A stretch of 64,000 nucleotides of DNA from a virus: IMG/VR virus record IMGVR_UViG_3300044630_004371, positions 1-64,000 of that record; one strand, given 5' to 3'. Positions 35,679-44,356 of the stretch are shown here, in pieces. Each line of letters opens with the position of its first letter. Position 1 is the first letter of the stretch. The translations under genes and the position numbers were made by a program. The notes below the pieces were generated by a model that did no database searches, had not been told where the DNA came from, and was given only the letters and a program-made list of their open reading frames with translations.

Positions 35679-35712
35679 AAAGCCCTACTTCAATAGTAGG
35701 GCTTTGTTTTTA
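35679..35712 (-). terminator. Terminator
   Basis: AGCCCTACT and AGTAGGGCT form a strong hairpin with T-runs on both sides. It ends the minus-strand gene at 35710. Confidence 0.82.
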
Positions 35713-36153
35713 TTTTTTTTTCTTGTGGAAAATAAATGTGTCGTTGTTATCAAAAACATTTTTAATCAAATAATTTGATACGTCAGTTAGTACGTTTGTC
35801 ATATATTCTGAGTTTACTGGTGTTTCAATTTCAGAAAATAATGTAATGTCACAACTCATAAAACTACGTTTTCCATATCTTATACCAGATTCTCTAATAT
35901 CAAAATCTACAATTGTTTTTTCTTTTATAAAGTTTGAACTCTTGTCATCATTAAAAAAATAATAAAGTTGTTGTTTTACTTTTTTATTGATGTTTCTGAT
36001 AACCCTAGAATAATTTATATCTGTTTCGTGTTTGGGTTCGACCCATGCTGAAAGGTTGATATAAACGGCTTTAGCTTTTTTGTTGTTTACACTTCCAAAG
36101 ATTATATTATAATCTTTTGAAATATTAGTTTTTACTTCTTTTCCTGTTTTCAT
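35710..36153 (-). CDS. Hypothetical protein under host-type promoter
   Basis: A 147-residue protein with a strand-rich start (VKTNISKDYNIIFGSVNNKKAKAVYINLSAWVE). No family was recognised. It has its own consensus host-type promoter and its own terminator, so it is a single-gene unit placed between the late head genes and probably expressed early. Confidence 0.68.
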   Translation of the reverse strand: MKTGKEVKTNISKDYNIIFGSVNNKKAKAVYINLSAWVEPKHETDINYSRVIRNINKKVKQQLYYFFNDDKSSNFIKEKTIVDFDIRESGIRYGKRSFMSCDITLFSEIETPVNSEYMTNVLTDVSNYLIKNVFDNNDTFIFHKKKK

Positions 36154-36170
36154 TTTACCTGGTTTTTATA

Positions 36171-36201
36171 CAAATATAATGAAAATATTTCATAGTGTCA
36201 A
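36171..36201 (-). promoter_or_regulatory. Host-type promoter, perfect TTG-N20-TATATTTG
   Basis: On the minus strand, AAGTACTTGACA is followed after 20 bases by TATATTTG (plus-strand CAAATATA at 36171-36178 and CAA at 36199-36201). This is a full match to the Bacteroidetes -33/-7 consensus. Confidence 0.78.
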
Positions 36202-36206
36202 GTACT

Positions 36207-36545
36207 TTATTTTAACTTAACCCAAACAGCTACCACAATACCAATAGTTATTTGTACAAAGGTAATGATAGCTATTGCCGCTGCCCATCTATTCTTTTGA
36301 TGATATAATTCATCTTTGGCTTCTTTCATTTGTGATGGCGACCATACATCATTAACCTTTTCAATCCATTTGGCTTGATTTTCAACTTTACCTTCAGTAT
36401 TCTTAAATTCAGTAAGTTTTAAGTTAAGTTCTGAGAAACGACTATCCATATCGGTTCTCATTTTATCATAGTTATCGTTAAGGCGTTCTAATTCTTTGAG
36501 AACCAATTTACTGTAGTCCCCCCAAGTTCCTGTTTCTTCTGACAT
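36207..36545 (-). CDS. Single-TM protein, holin-like
   Basis: A 112-residue protein with a long charged helical N-terminus (LVLKELERLNDNYDKMRTDMDSRFSELNLKL) and one C-terminal membrane segment (WAAAIAIITFVQITIGIVVAVWV, about residues 87-109). The layout is that of small phage membrane proteins often noted as holin-like or DUF7201-like. A lysis role is possible; no endolysin is adjacent. Confidence 0.68.
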   Translation of the reverse strand: MSEETGTWGDYSKLVLKELERLNDNYDKMRTDMDSRFSELNLKLTEFKNTEGKVENQAKWIEKVNDVWSPSQMKEAKDELYHQKNRWAAAIAIITFVQITIGIVVAVWVKLK

Positions 36546-36547
36546 GG

Positions 36548-36769
36548 TTAAAATTTAATATTGATTAAAATGTTATTTATTTTTAGGCACATTTTCTCAT
36601 AACACTTAATTTTGTTCTGTGATGTCAATTGTAAAGCTTCTTCTTCACATTCCTCAACCACAGATTTTACATTTTTTAAAACTTTTTCGTAATCACCATC
36701 AGGATATTTACATATTTTATTGGTTAATTCTCTTAACTTTAAAATATTTTCGCTTGTAACACTTGCCAT
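36548..36769 (-). CDS. Hypothetical small protein
   Basis: A 73-residue helical protein (ILKLRELTNKICKYPDGDYEKVLKNVKSVVEECEEEAL). It lies two bases from the membrane protein gene and is likely translated with it. Function unknown. Confidence 0.6.
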   Translation of the reverse strand: MASVTSENILKLRELTNKICKYPDGDYEKVLKNVKSVVEECEEEALQLTSQNKIKCYEKMCLKINNILINIKF

Positions 36770-36781
36770 TGTTTATAACTT

Positions 36782-37579
36782 TTAGTTTTCTTTTAAATTA
36801 CTTCTTAGTTCTACAATCTTTGAAATATTTTTTATGAAATCTTCATTGATATCTTGTTTATCGTTTAAAAGCTTATCTTTGACTCTTAAAAGTTTATCTT
36901 TAGCGTTTAAATCAGTTGTGTCAAGTTTCTCATCAATAAATGCGATACACTCTCTAATTGTGTTTGAATAAACTTCTTTCTTTTCCTCATCTGTTGAATC
37001 AATCAAAGTTTTTAAAATTTTCCTTTCTGATTCATCCAATGAAGCATATTTTTCGTTGTATTTATCAACCATCATTGTACTTAACATACTGTTAGGTAAT
37101 TCAATCGCCTCAGTTAAAGTTTTAGCTTTGTTGTTCACAATCCAATCAACAACCTTGCTTGTAGCTTCTACAATAGTATCAACTGTTTCTGGATTTTTGT
37201 TTGTGAAGATAAGGATTGAAACATTTTCATATAACTCTGTTTTACCGTCATAAAGTTCTGCTTCAAAAAGCTTTTTCTCTAAATTTATCAATTTTGTATT
37301 GGCTTCTAAAATATCTTTTTTGTTGAACTTAGAAAACAATTTAATGTTTTCCTTTACGAACATAGTGGCTTTGGTCACATCTGACTCTACCTTTTGTTCA
37401 ATATTGGTATAAACCAAAAATTGAGTCTTAAGAATTTTGTTTTCTGCTATACATTTAACGTAACTCTTAAATAACTCTTTTTTTGATTTATCATCTGACA
37501 TAACGCTTTCAGCTAAAATTGTGTTATAAACACTCTTAATATGGCCGAAGTTTTTTGTTATTAATGTTAAATCTGTCAT
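36782..37579 (-). CDS. Hypothetical head-region protein
   Basis: A 265-residue, Lys/Glu-rich, almost all-helical protein (VKENIKLFSKFNKKDILEANTKLINLEKKLFEAELYDG, later LLRVKDKLLNDKQDINEDFIKNISKIVELRSNLKEN). It lies just downstream of the portal gene, where T4 has the small core proteins gp67 and gp68, so a prohead core role is possible. A late-type promoter core precedes it. Confidence 0.65.
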   Translation of the reverse strand: MTDLTLITKNFGHIKSVYNTILAESVMSDDKSKKELFKSYVKCIAENKILKTQFLVYTNIEQKVESDVTKATMFVKENIKLFSKFNKKDILEANTKLINLEKKLFEAELYDGKTELYENVSILIFTNKNPETVDTIVEATSKVVDWIVNNKAKTLTEAIELPNSMLSTMMVDKYNEKYASLDESERKILKTLIDSTDEEKKEVYSNTIRECIAFIDEKLDTTDLNAKDKLLRVKDKLLNDKQDINEDFIKNISKIVELRSNLKEN

Positions 37580-37593
37580 TATTACTGTTTAAT

Positions 37594-37603
37594 TAATAAA
37601 TAT
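37594..37603 (-). promoter_or_regulatory. Late-type promoter core
   Basis: On the minus strand, ATATTTATTA lies 14 bases before the ATG at 37579. Confidence 0.55.
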
Positions 37604-37625
37604 CATTATTTACCACAAAAATTGA

Positions 37626-39689
37626 TTACTCATCCAACATTTTATCAATGTCGTTAATCATTTCGTCAATTTCTTTATTTACCTTGACGTTTTTATCGTA
37701 AATTTTTATTTTTTCTACGTGTTCTTTTGGTGTTGATTTTACTGATTCGATAAGTCTTTCTACAAATCTACCTTGATATTTCTTGGTTCTTTCATTTAAC
37801 TTCTTAGCCAAAACAACCTTTTGTTCTTTAAGTAATTTTTGTATTTTCTTTACTGATTCAGTTACTTCAGTTGGGGTTTCTTCAGCACCAGCTTCTTCAG
37901 CACCAGCTTCTGTTTCGGCAGCACCTTCTTCACCACCAGCTTCTGTAGCTGCTTCGCTTTCACCTTCATCACCAAAATCTAAATCTTCACCGCCAGTTCC
38001 ACCTCCACCAAATGAACCGCCTAGGCCACCACCGCCACCGCCACCGCCGCCGCCACTGCTGCTTTCTCCACCACCTTCTTCACCACCACCATCTCCACCA
38101 CCTTTAAGGGCAAGTTTAAAATCACCATAAACTCTATCTACAATATCAAACATACCAGTGTGTTTTATTACACTAGAAGAGTTGGCCAATTCAGCAGCTG
38201 CTGCTTTTTCCATACGTTGTTCAAGCAAGTCTTGTTTGATTTCATCATCAGACATACCCAAGATATCTCTCTTACCACGAGTCATTGACATAGCACCAAA
38301 TCCGTTTCCAGAATCAGATACCGCATCTTTGTAAAGTGTAACCTTGGTTTGCATGTGTTCAATCTTAAGCATTTCAGCTTGAGTTGATGGATTGTTAAGG
38401 GTAAGTGTAAAATTATCAAAATCTTCTTCAAATCCTAACAAATACAGATGAATGATGGCAATCTTGTTAAATTCTTGTAACATAGCTTGTTGTATTCTGT
38501 TTATAGTTCTAGAAAAACGTATGTCTTGCAATGCAAGGTTTTTACCTTCACCAGTTGTATCATCAAAACCCAAGAATGGCTTAGGAACTCTAAGAGCTGT
38601 AAATAAATTGCTTCTCAAATACTCAATATCCGCAATTTGGTCTAGGTTTGTAGCACCTGGCAAGGTATCAATTGGGTTGGGTGCGTCTTCAGAACGAACT
38701 GGGATAAAATAATCTTGGTCGTTTGAAAGTTGATTATAACGCAAGTCCATTTGACCAGTTTGTGAGTCAATAATAGGCATACGCTTGAATCTATCTGCAA
38801 TTTGGTTTACATATGCTTCAACATCGGCATCATCAATATTACCAACATAGATTTTATATACACGTCTTTCTGGTGCACGAGTTACACGATAAACCAACAT
38901 TGAATCCTCAGAAAGGATAAGTTGTTTCCATATACGTCTAGCCTTTTCCAATACTGAAGTACCATAAGGTAAACGTCTGTCGTCTCCCAACAATCTGAAG
39001 TGAGCTATTTGCCATGAGTTGAACTCAACGTCACGTCCTCTCCAAAAAAATTTGGTTTTATCAGCTGTTGCTACTTGGCTGTTGACTGTCTCACGACCAG
39101 TAATCATATCAAACAAACCACTTTCTCTACGTTCCATTTCGTAGTTAGGCATTTGCTTGGCACCCAAGATACCATGTTTTTCATCAATATTTAAGTAAAC
39201 GAAATTATCACCATACTTGCATGTGTTTCTTGTCCACATAGGCAAAGACACATGTAAATCTAGTCTATTAAAAAATAAATCTTCAAGAATACCCTTTACA
39301 CGTTTGCTATCTGAATATATGTTCATGATTCTACCCTTGTCATTTAGAGTAGAAGATTCTTCCATCATTACATCTAAAGCAGCTGCGATGGTTGGATAAA
39401 ACTCCATGGCCTCAAAATCTGAATAAGAACCAATACGTGTTGTTTCATAGTTGATGGATTGTTGAAATAATCCATTTTCAACCTTCTTCCACATTTGCCC
39501 TAGATACTTGTTTTGTTGTGCTTGTAACTTGGTTCTTTCAAATTCAGCCTTGTTGTCTGTTTTAAGCAGTACATCATTGCCAATATTGTATCTTTGTGGT
39601 TGCGGTTGGTTTTGTTTTACTTTAGGTCCATCTGGTCCGATAATTTGACCAAGCTTCTGGAAGACCGTTAACTTTTGTTTTTCTGCCAT
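37626..39689 (-). CDS. Portal vertex protein, T4 gp20-like
   Basis: A 687-residue protein with gp20 features: FEAMEFYPTIAAALDVMMEESSTLNDKGR (about residues 92-120), VSLPMWTRNTCKYGDNFVYL, FNSWQIAHFRLLGDDRRLPYGTSVLEKARRIWKQLILSEDSMLVYRVTRAPERRVYKIYVGN, and NLALQDIRFSRTINRIQQAMLQEFNKIA. The C-terminal 130 residues are an unusual low-complexity Gly/Glu/Ser/Ala tail with a run of ten glycines, then a Lys/Glu-rich helical end. It forms the dodecameric DNA gate. The Gly tail is not part of gp20 elsewhere. Confidence 0.92.
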   Translation of the reverse strand: MAEKQKLTVFQKLGQIIGPDGPKVKQNQPQPQRYNIGNDVLLKTDNKAEFERTKLQAQQNKYLGQMWKKVENGLFQQSINYETTRIGSYSDFEAMEFYPTIAAALDVMMEESSTLNDKGRIMNIYSDSKRVKGILEDLFFNRLDLHVSLPMWTRNTCKYGDNFVYLNIDEKHGILGAKQMPNYEMERRESGLFDMITGRETVNSQVATADKTKFFWRGRDVEFNSWQIAHFRLLGDDRRLPYGTSVLEKARRIWKQLILSEDSMLVYRVTRAPERRVYKIYVGNIDDADVEAYVNQIADRFKRMPIIDSQTGQMDLRYNQLSNDQDYFIPVRSEDAPNPIDTLPGATNLDQIADIEYLRSNLFTALRVPKPFLGFDDTTGEGKNLALQDIRFSRTINRIQQAMLQEFNKIAIIHLYLLGFEEDFDNFTLTLNNPSTQAEMLKIEHMQTKVTLYKDAVSDSGNGFGAMSMTRGKRDILGMSDDEIKQDLLEQRMEKAAAAELANSSSVIKHTGMFDIVDRVYGDFKLALKGGGDGGGEEGGGESSSGGGGGGGGGGLGGSFGGGGTGGEDLDFGDEGESEAATEAGGEEGAAETEAGAEEAGAEETPTEVTESVKKIQKLLKEQKVVLAKKLNERTKKYQGRFVERLIESVKSTPKEHVEKIKIYDKNVKVNKEIDEMINDIDKMLDE
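38022..38060. repeat. GC-rich trinucleotide tract in portal gene
   Basis: A run of ACC/GCC triplets on the plus strand (minus GGT/GGC) encodes the polyglycine stretch. It is a sharp GC-rich island in an AT-rich genome. Confidence 0.8.
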
Positions 39690-39745
39690 GTTGTATTTTT
39701 TATTAAATTATACTATTTTTTTATCAAAAATAAAGACTTTACACT

Positions 39746-41539
39746 TTATTTGCTTCCGCTAAATAACCACATATATTGACCAGTTGGGTCTTGCATGTTT
39801 TTAGAAACTATTGGGTTAAATTTAGGTTTTTGTGTTGGTAGTTTATTTCTATTTTCTTTGCTAACAAACCCAGTTCCTTTTTCAAGGTCTGTTTGTGTAG
39901 GGTTGGTATTGGCCCCAATCAACCAACTATTTAAAATAGCTTTGGTTTGTTTTTCTAATTTCTCTAGATTTTTAAATGAATGTTCAACCACCCACAAAGC
40001 CATACCCAAAGCCATAAGCAAATCATCATGATAACCTTCCATATGGTCTGGTCTTCCGTTCTTATAGATAAAGGTTTTCATTTCTGAAGTCATTCTAGCT
40101 GAACGAATTTTGATACCATCAGTCCTAATCTTAAACTCAAGATTTGAAATCATTGGTAAACGAACAGAAGTTGCGTGAAAACCTGGAATTTTATTCTCCT
40201 TGTTGTAAGTCGCCAATTCTCTTTGTCTAGCTGATAAAATTTTACCGTTTTGATTATCATAATGAAGCCTCTTGTAATCAAATTCGAGCAATTTCAATAC
40301 GGTAGAAACACCCATACCACCAGTAACATCGACTACCGTATATGCTTTGTACATTTCACCATATTCTTCTACCAATTGAGCCAACAAATCTGGTTGAATC
40401 TTACCTTGATATTCCATTACTTGTTCCATGGTAGTAAAGTCTACCACAACAATAGTAGAAGAATCCTCCCCATCACCTCTGGATACGTCAACGCCCATAA
40501 CATATTGGTGTCCCTCTTGAGGAAGTTCCCATATCCATGTTTCGTTTTCACCTCCCTTGGTAATCACAGGGTCTTTTACGTTGTTTTTATTTTGTAAATC
40601 AATATACTGTTCGTCAATAACGTTACCACCAGAACCAATAAATGATACATCCAATTCTTGTGCAATCATCTTGGCATCGTTGTTCATACCACGACACATT
40701 TCTTCATACCATGATGAAGTAGGTTTCCACCCATCTTCTAGTCTGTTTTTATAAGATTGAAATGTAAATTCTACCTCTTCTTCAATTAACTCATCTTTCA
40801 ACCACTTTAAATCTTTATTGTAACGCAAATCTTCATACCATTTCATTTCAATGATGTTGAAGTTGTTTTCTTTTTTCTTGGCTTGGTCGTATGTTTTGTA
40901 ATACAAAGCATCCATACCACGTGGTGTAGAAATAAGAGTTGCTTTGCCACCAGTACCCAATGCAGTCAAAGCGGCACCGAATACTTCAGCACCATTATCA
41001 ATATACGCAGCCTCATCCATTACAAGATATGTAGGTGTAAAACCACGCAACGCATCTTTTGATGTAGCAACCGCTTTTACACGACTACCGTTAGGGAGTT
41101 TAATCTCTTTTTTGGAATCTGTAAGGAAAATACTCTTGGATTCATTTTTAGCATTACCATAATATTCATCACCCCAAACCCATCTTGGTAATTGAGATAG
41201 AAAATCTTTAATCTTGGCAAGGAATTCAAACGCCAATTCTTGTTTGTTGGCGATGATAAGAACCGCTTCTGGGTTTTCGGAATCAGCAAAACCAACCTTT
41301 ATTGACATATATGCAGCTGTTGTAGTAGATACACCAGCCTGTCTAGGTTTTGTGATAAGGTTAAATCTATGTTTATCGTAAGCGTATATTATTTCTTTTT
41401 GTCTAGGAAATAGTCTGAAGGGAACAAAACCCTCTTGAGTTTTATCAAATGTTTCCAAATAAGTTTCAATCGCATAGATTGGACTCGTCAAAGATTTGGC
41501 GTATTCTTTAAAAATCTCTTCTTTAGTTAAATTACTCAT
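39746..41539 (-). CDS. Terminase large subunit, T4 gp17-like
   Basis: A 597-residue packaging motor. The ATPase domain has Walker A LITKPRQAGVSTT (about residues 61-73), Walker B YLVMDEAAYID (171-181) and the coupling motif LISTPRGMD near 203. The nuclease domain starts at VMGVDVSRGDGEDSST with Asp351, and DVTGGMGVSTVLKLL and HDDLLMALGMAL supply the other acidic positions. Length matches gp17 (610). It cuts and packages concatemeric DNA into the prohead at the portal. Confidence 0.95.
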   Translation of the reverse strand: MSNLTKEEIFKEYAKSLTSPIYAIETYLETFDKTQEGFVPFRLFPRQKEIIYAYDKHRFNLITKPRQAGVSTTTAAYMSIKVGFADSENPEAVLIIANKQELAFEFLAKIKDFLSQLPRWVWGDEYYGNAKNESKSIFLTDSKKEIKLPNGSRVKAVATSKDALRGFTPTYLVMDEAAYIDNGAEVFGAALTALGTGGKATLISTPRGMDALYYKTYDQAKKKENNFNIIEMKWYEDLRYNKDLKWLKDELIEEEVEFTFQSYKNRLEDGWKPTSSWYEEMCRGMNNDAKMIAQELDVSFIGSGGNVIDEQYIDLQNKNNVKDPVITKGGENETWIWELPQEGHQYVMGVDVSRGDGEDSSTIVVVDFTTMEQVMEYQGKIQPDLLAQLVEEYGEMYKAYTVVDVTGGMGVSTVLKLLEFDYKRLHYDNQNGKILSARQRELATYNKENKIPGFHATSVRLPMISNLEFKIRTDGIKIRSARMTSEMKTFIYKNGRPDHMEGYHDDLLMALGMALWVVEHSFKNLEKLEKQTKAILNSWLIGANTNPTQTDLEKGTGFVSKENRNKLPTQKPKFNPIVSKNMQDPTGQYMWLFSGSK

Positions 41540-41542
41540 ATC

Positions 41543-41552
41543 CTATAAATAT
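41543..41552 (-). promoter_or_regulatory. Late-type promoter core, terminase
   Basis: On the minus strand, ATATTTATAG lies 3 bases before the ATG at 41539. It is the highest-similarity form of this core. Confidence 0.68.
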
Positions 41553-41588
41553 GTTAATATACTATAAAGTGCCCTATTTTAAATAAAT

Positions 41589-41612
41589 AAGACCCCAATT
41601 TGGGGCCTTATT
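41589..41612 (-). terminator. Terminator
   Basis: AAGGCCCC and GGGGTCTT pair across AAATT on the minus strand, followed by ATTTATTT. It ends the gene at 41633. Confidence 0.65.
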
Positions 41613-41632
41613 GTGTCTATGTAAGTTCTATT

Positions 41633-42931
41633 TTAAAATAACTCATCAAACTTGAAACCATCGGAATCACCATCGGAATCTTCATCCTTATCATTACCAA
41701 AAAGGTCTTTAAAATCAAACCCTCCATCGCTTTTAATACCATCGGAATTTGTTTCCATCGAACCCTCACTATTTTTATTTACCTCATTCATTGCGTCATT
41801 AAATTCATCTTCTTGTAAACCAGTTTTAACTTCGCTAACAATTCCTTGGATTATCTTTTTACCTTCTTTGGTACCAGCCATAATCTCTCTCATTTTAACG
41901 TTGAATTCTCTAACTGGAAGTAAAGCCAATTCACTATAAATGTGATGTTTCAAATGAAAATCATCTGGTTCAATCATATTTGTAAATCTACTCCATAGAC
42001 CTGGTCCTAGGCGCATATCCCATGGTTCAGCGGCCAAGAAATCAGCTTTGTTGATTACATATTCACCTAGTTTTTTATTTTTAGGTAAAGCATGTGCTGA
42101 TAACAACTCCATTACACCCTTGACCAATTCATGGATAAGAACTGGGAATACCATCGCTTGTGCGTAGATAATGGCTTTTGGGTTTGATGTTGTTGGAAAT
42201 TGAACCCTTACAACACCTCCATTTACACCATTTTCCATCTCTGGAATAATGTAATACATATAATCAGCAGCTGCCATCATCTTAGAATATTTGTTTGGAA
42301 GTCTTGGGTCCAAATCTGTCAACTCATCATCAACCATGTGAAACATGTGGTTGCATTTTTTAGCAGCACCTTGTATCATGGCGTTCATAAACCTTCTTCT
42401 GTAAACCTCGTCCTTTGCGTTTACCATTTCATCATGGTTTTTAAACTGCATTTCACTTGTCATAGGTTTAGGATTCTTTTTGGTTGCAACCATATTTATT
42501 TCGGTAGTCAATTCAGCGTGAATTTCAACAACGTCTTTGCTCATATTAAATTCCTCACGTATCATTTCTTCAGCCAATTTACAAAGAGCTTTTCTGTGTT
42601 TTGTCTCCAACCCTATGGTTTCATAAACCATGGGCATCATTTCACGCATAACATCTCTATTTTCAATTGAATCAACATCAAACGTTCTTTTATAACGTTT
42701 GGCAACTTCGCTAAAACGTTCACCCATTATTTTTTCTTCAAACATAGCTTCATCCCCTTCTGGAAATACTGGATGTTTACCCAATGAATGGTTTCCATTA
42801 AGCAAATCCTCCTCAAGTTTCTTGTGCATTCTTTCAGACATACCTTCTGGATACACAACACCCTCGTTCAAAGTTTTTGGGTTGTTGGCTTTTTTCAAAG
42901 CATTTTCAACTATTTTTTTGTAATCACTCAT
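41633..42931 (-). CDS. Hypothetical virion-associated protein
   Basis: A 432-residue protein with an acidic Asp/Ser-rich tail (FDFKDLFGNDKDEDSDGDSDGFKFDELF) and a core including NKYSKMMAAADYMYYIIPEMENGVNGGVVRVQFPTTSNPKAIIYAQAMVFPVLIHELVKGVMELLSAHALP. I do not recognise a named family. It lies directly upstream of the terminase gene and overlaps the previous gene as TAATG. A structural or packaging-related role is likely. Confidence 0.7.
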   Translation of the reverse strand: MSDYKKIVENALKKANNPKTLNEGVVYPEGMSERMHKKLEEDLLNGNHSLGKHPVFPEGDEAMFEEKIMGERFSEVAKRYKRTFDVDSIENRDVMREMMPMVYETIGLETKHRKALCKLAEEMIREEFNMSKDVVEIHAELTTEINMVATKKNPKPMTSEMQFKNHDEMVNAKDEVYRRRFMNAMIQGAAKKCNHMFHMVDDELTDLDPRLPNKYSKMMAAADYMYYIIPEMENGVNGGVVRVQFPTTSNPKAIIYAQAMVFPVLIHELVKGVMELLSAHALPKNKKLGEYVINKADFLAAEPWDMRLGPGLWSRFTNMIEPDDFHLKHHIYSELALLPVREFNVKMREIMAGTKEGKKIIQGIVSEVKTGLQEDEFNDAMNEVNKNSEGSMETNSDGIKSDGGFDFKDLFGNDKDEDSDGDSDGFKFDELF

Positions 42932-43959
42932 TATTTTATATCTTTTACTTTTACTACTTTTATTACTTTTGGTTTTGATAAACTTTCAGTTAATTCAGCT
43001 TTTGTTATAACTTTTTTTTCAGTTATTGGAGCTGCTGGTTCAACATCTTTAGTTTTAGATAAAACTTTTAAACCGTTTATTAAATTAGGTAACCCTTGTC
43101 TCGGAACACCAATTAATTCAGCGAAAGCTGCTATTACTTCTCTTTTAGCAACAGGGGTTTTAATAGTTTGAATTATGTTTGTTGGGATTCTTTTAGATAT
43201 CAATACCATAAGTTTTTTAGCTTTAGCATTCATTTCTTCATCGTTTTCTTCACCAGTAGGTGTCACCTCCACTAAACTTATTTTTGATTCTTTTTTCCCA
43301 CCAAACACTCTATTTTCAAAGAATTTTCTAAATTCTTTGATTGTCATGTATTTTTCATCTTCACTCATTACAGCAACAGCCAATTCAACAATGTTTTTAA
43401 ATTTTCTGAATTTACCAGTTTTTTCATTAACTAAATAATGTTTAAATTCAGAAAGATTTAAAGAATCCATACCTTTAGATTCAAGTTTAATTTTTTCTTC
43501 AATATTACCACCAAACATATCTTCATGTTGTATCATTGTTTCTTTTTCCATCATAGGTTTGGCAATGTTTTCTTCAAAATAATCCATAGGGTAAATAATG
43601 TTTTCACCAGCTTCATCTGTTTCATCGTGACAAAATACAGCCAAACCAACCTCTCCGCTAGGGTGAATACCTCTAATCATTTGATATTTATTATTACCTA
43701 TATCGAATGGGGCTGAAACCTCACCAGTATTTTCGTCTTTCACGTTGGAAAGATACTTGATAGTTGCTTTGTCTTGTGGTTCGATAAAAGCTTCTGGTGA
43801 CACCATTTCATTTTCTTCCATCTTACTAGACATTGATGAAGATGATGCTCCTTTATCAACTATTCTAACTGTATCTGTTGGTTTAAGATGTCCTCTTTGT
43901 TTATTCAATTCGTCACCTGTCAATTCTACTGTAATTTCGTTAACTTTTTTATTGTTCAT
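42931..43959 (-). CDS. Hypothetical virion-associated protein
   Basis: A 342-residue protein with the N-terminal VNEITVELTGDELNKQRGHLKPTDTVRIVDKG, a central IHPSGEVGLAVFCHDETDEAGENIIYPMDYFEENI, and a basic C-terminus. No family was recognised. It overlaps its neighbours on both sides (one base downstream, 11 bases upstream), so it is part of the same transcription unit. Confidence 0.68.
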   Translation of the reverse strand: MNNKKVNEITVELTGDELNKQRGHLKPTDTVRIVDKGASSSSMSSKMEENEMVSPEAFIEPQDKATIKYLSNVKDENTGEVSAPFDIGNNKYQMIRGIHPSGEVGLAVFCHDETDEAGENIIYPMDYFEENIAKPMMEKETMIQHEDMFGGNIEEKIKLESKGMDSLNLSEFKHYLVNEKTGKFRKFKNIVELAVAVMSEDEKYMTIKEFRKFFENRVFGGKKESKISLVEVTPTGEENDEEMNAKAKKLMVLISKRIPTNIIQTIKTPVAKREVIAAFAELIGVPRQGLPNLINGLKVLSKTKDVEPAAPITEKKVITKAELTESLSKPKVIKVVKVKDIK

Positions 43960-44356
43960 GATTTTGTTTGTTATAATTTAGTATTAGGTCTTTTTCATAT
44001 AGTTTACCTTCAACACTCTTCAAAGGCTCACCAAATTTAAAACAAAGTCTTTTATCTGGGTAAGAATCATAAACGTTTATGTTCTCCCACGCCAAAGCTA
44101 TAACATCATCTACCGCATCCCAAACAGCGAACGTGTCACTATTTTGTATTACGTCCAATTTTAATTCTGATTCCAAACGACCAACTTTTTTAATAAAGTG
44201 TTCGTGTGGTGCTTCTGGTCGGCCAGAGGCTGGGAAAGTATCCCATTCATTTCCATCAATATTTTTGGTCGTATCAGAAAAGATAAATTCATAAAGATAA
44301 TCACCTTTATAATCTTTACCAACCATGTTTACATATATTAAAAATAGGTCTTTCAT
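43949..44356 (-). CDS. Hypothetical protein
   Basis: A 135-residue protein (MKDLFLIYVNMVGKDYKGDYLYEFIFSDTTKNIDGNEWDTFPASG, later FAVWDAVDDVIALAWEN). It is a compact acidic alpha/beta protein conserved in layout in this operon; function unknown. It overlaps both neighbours. Confidence 0.68.
   Translation of the reverse strand: MKDLFLIYVNMVGKDYKGDYLYEFIFSDTTKNIDGNEWDTFPASGRPEAPHEHFIKKVGRLESELKLDVIQNSDTFAVWDAVDDVIALAWENINVYDSYPDKRLCFKFGEPLKSVEGKLYEKDLILNYNKQNHEQ

Noticed and set aside
42200-42670. A 156-codon plus-strand ORF
   Set aside because: It lies opposite the virion gene at 41633, with a His/Phe-rich composition typical of a reverse-frame shadow.
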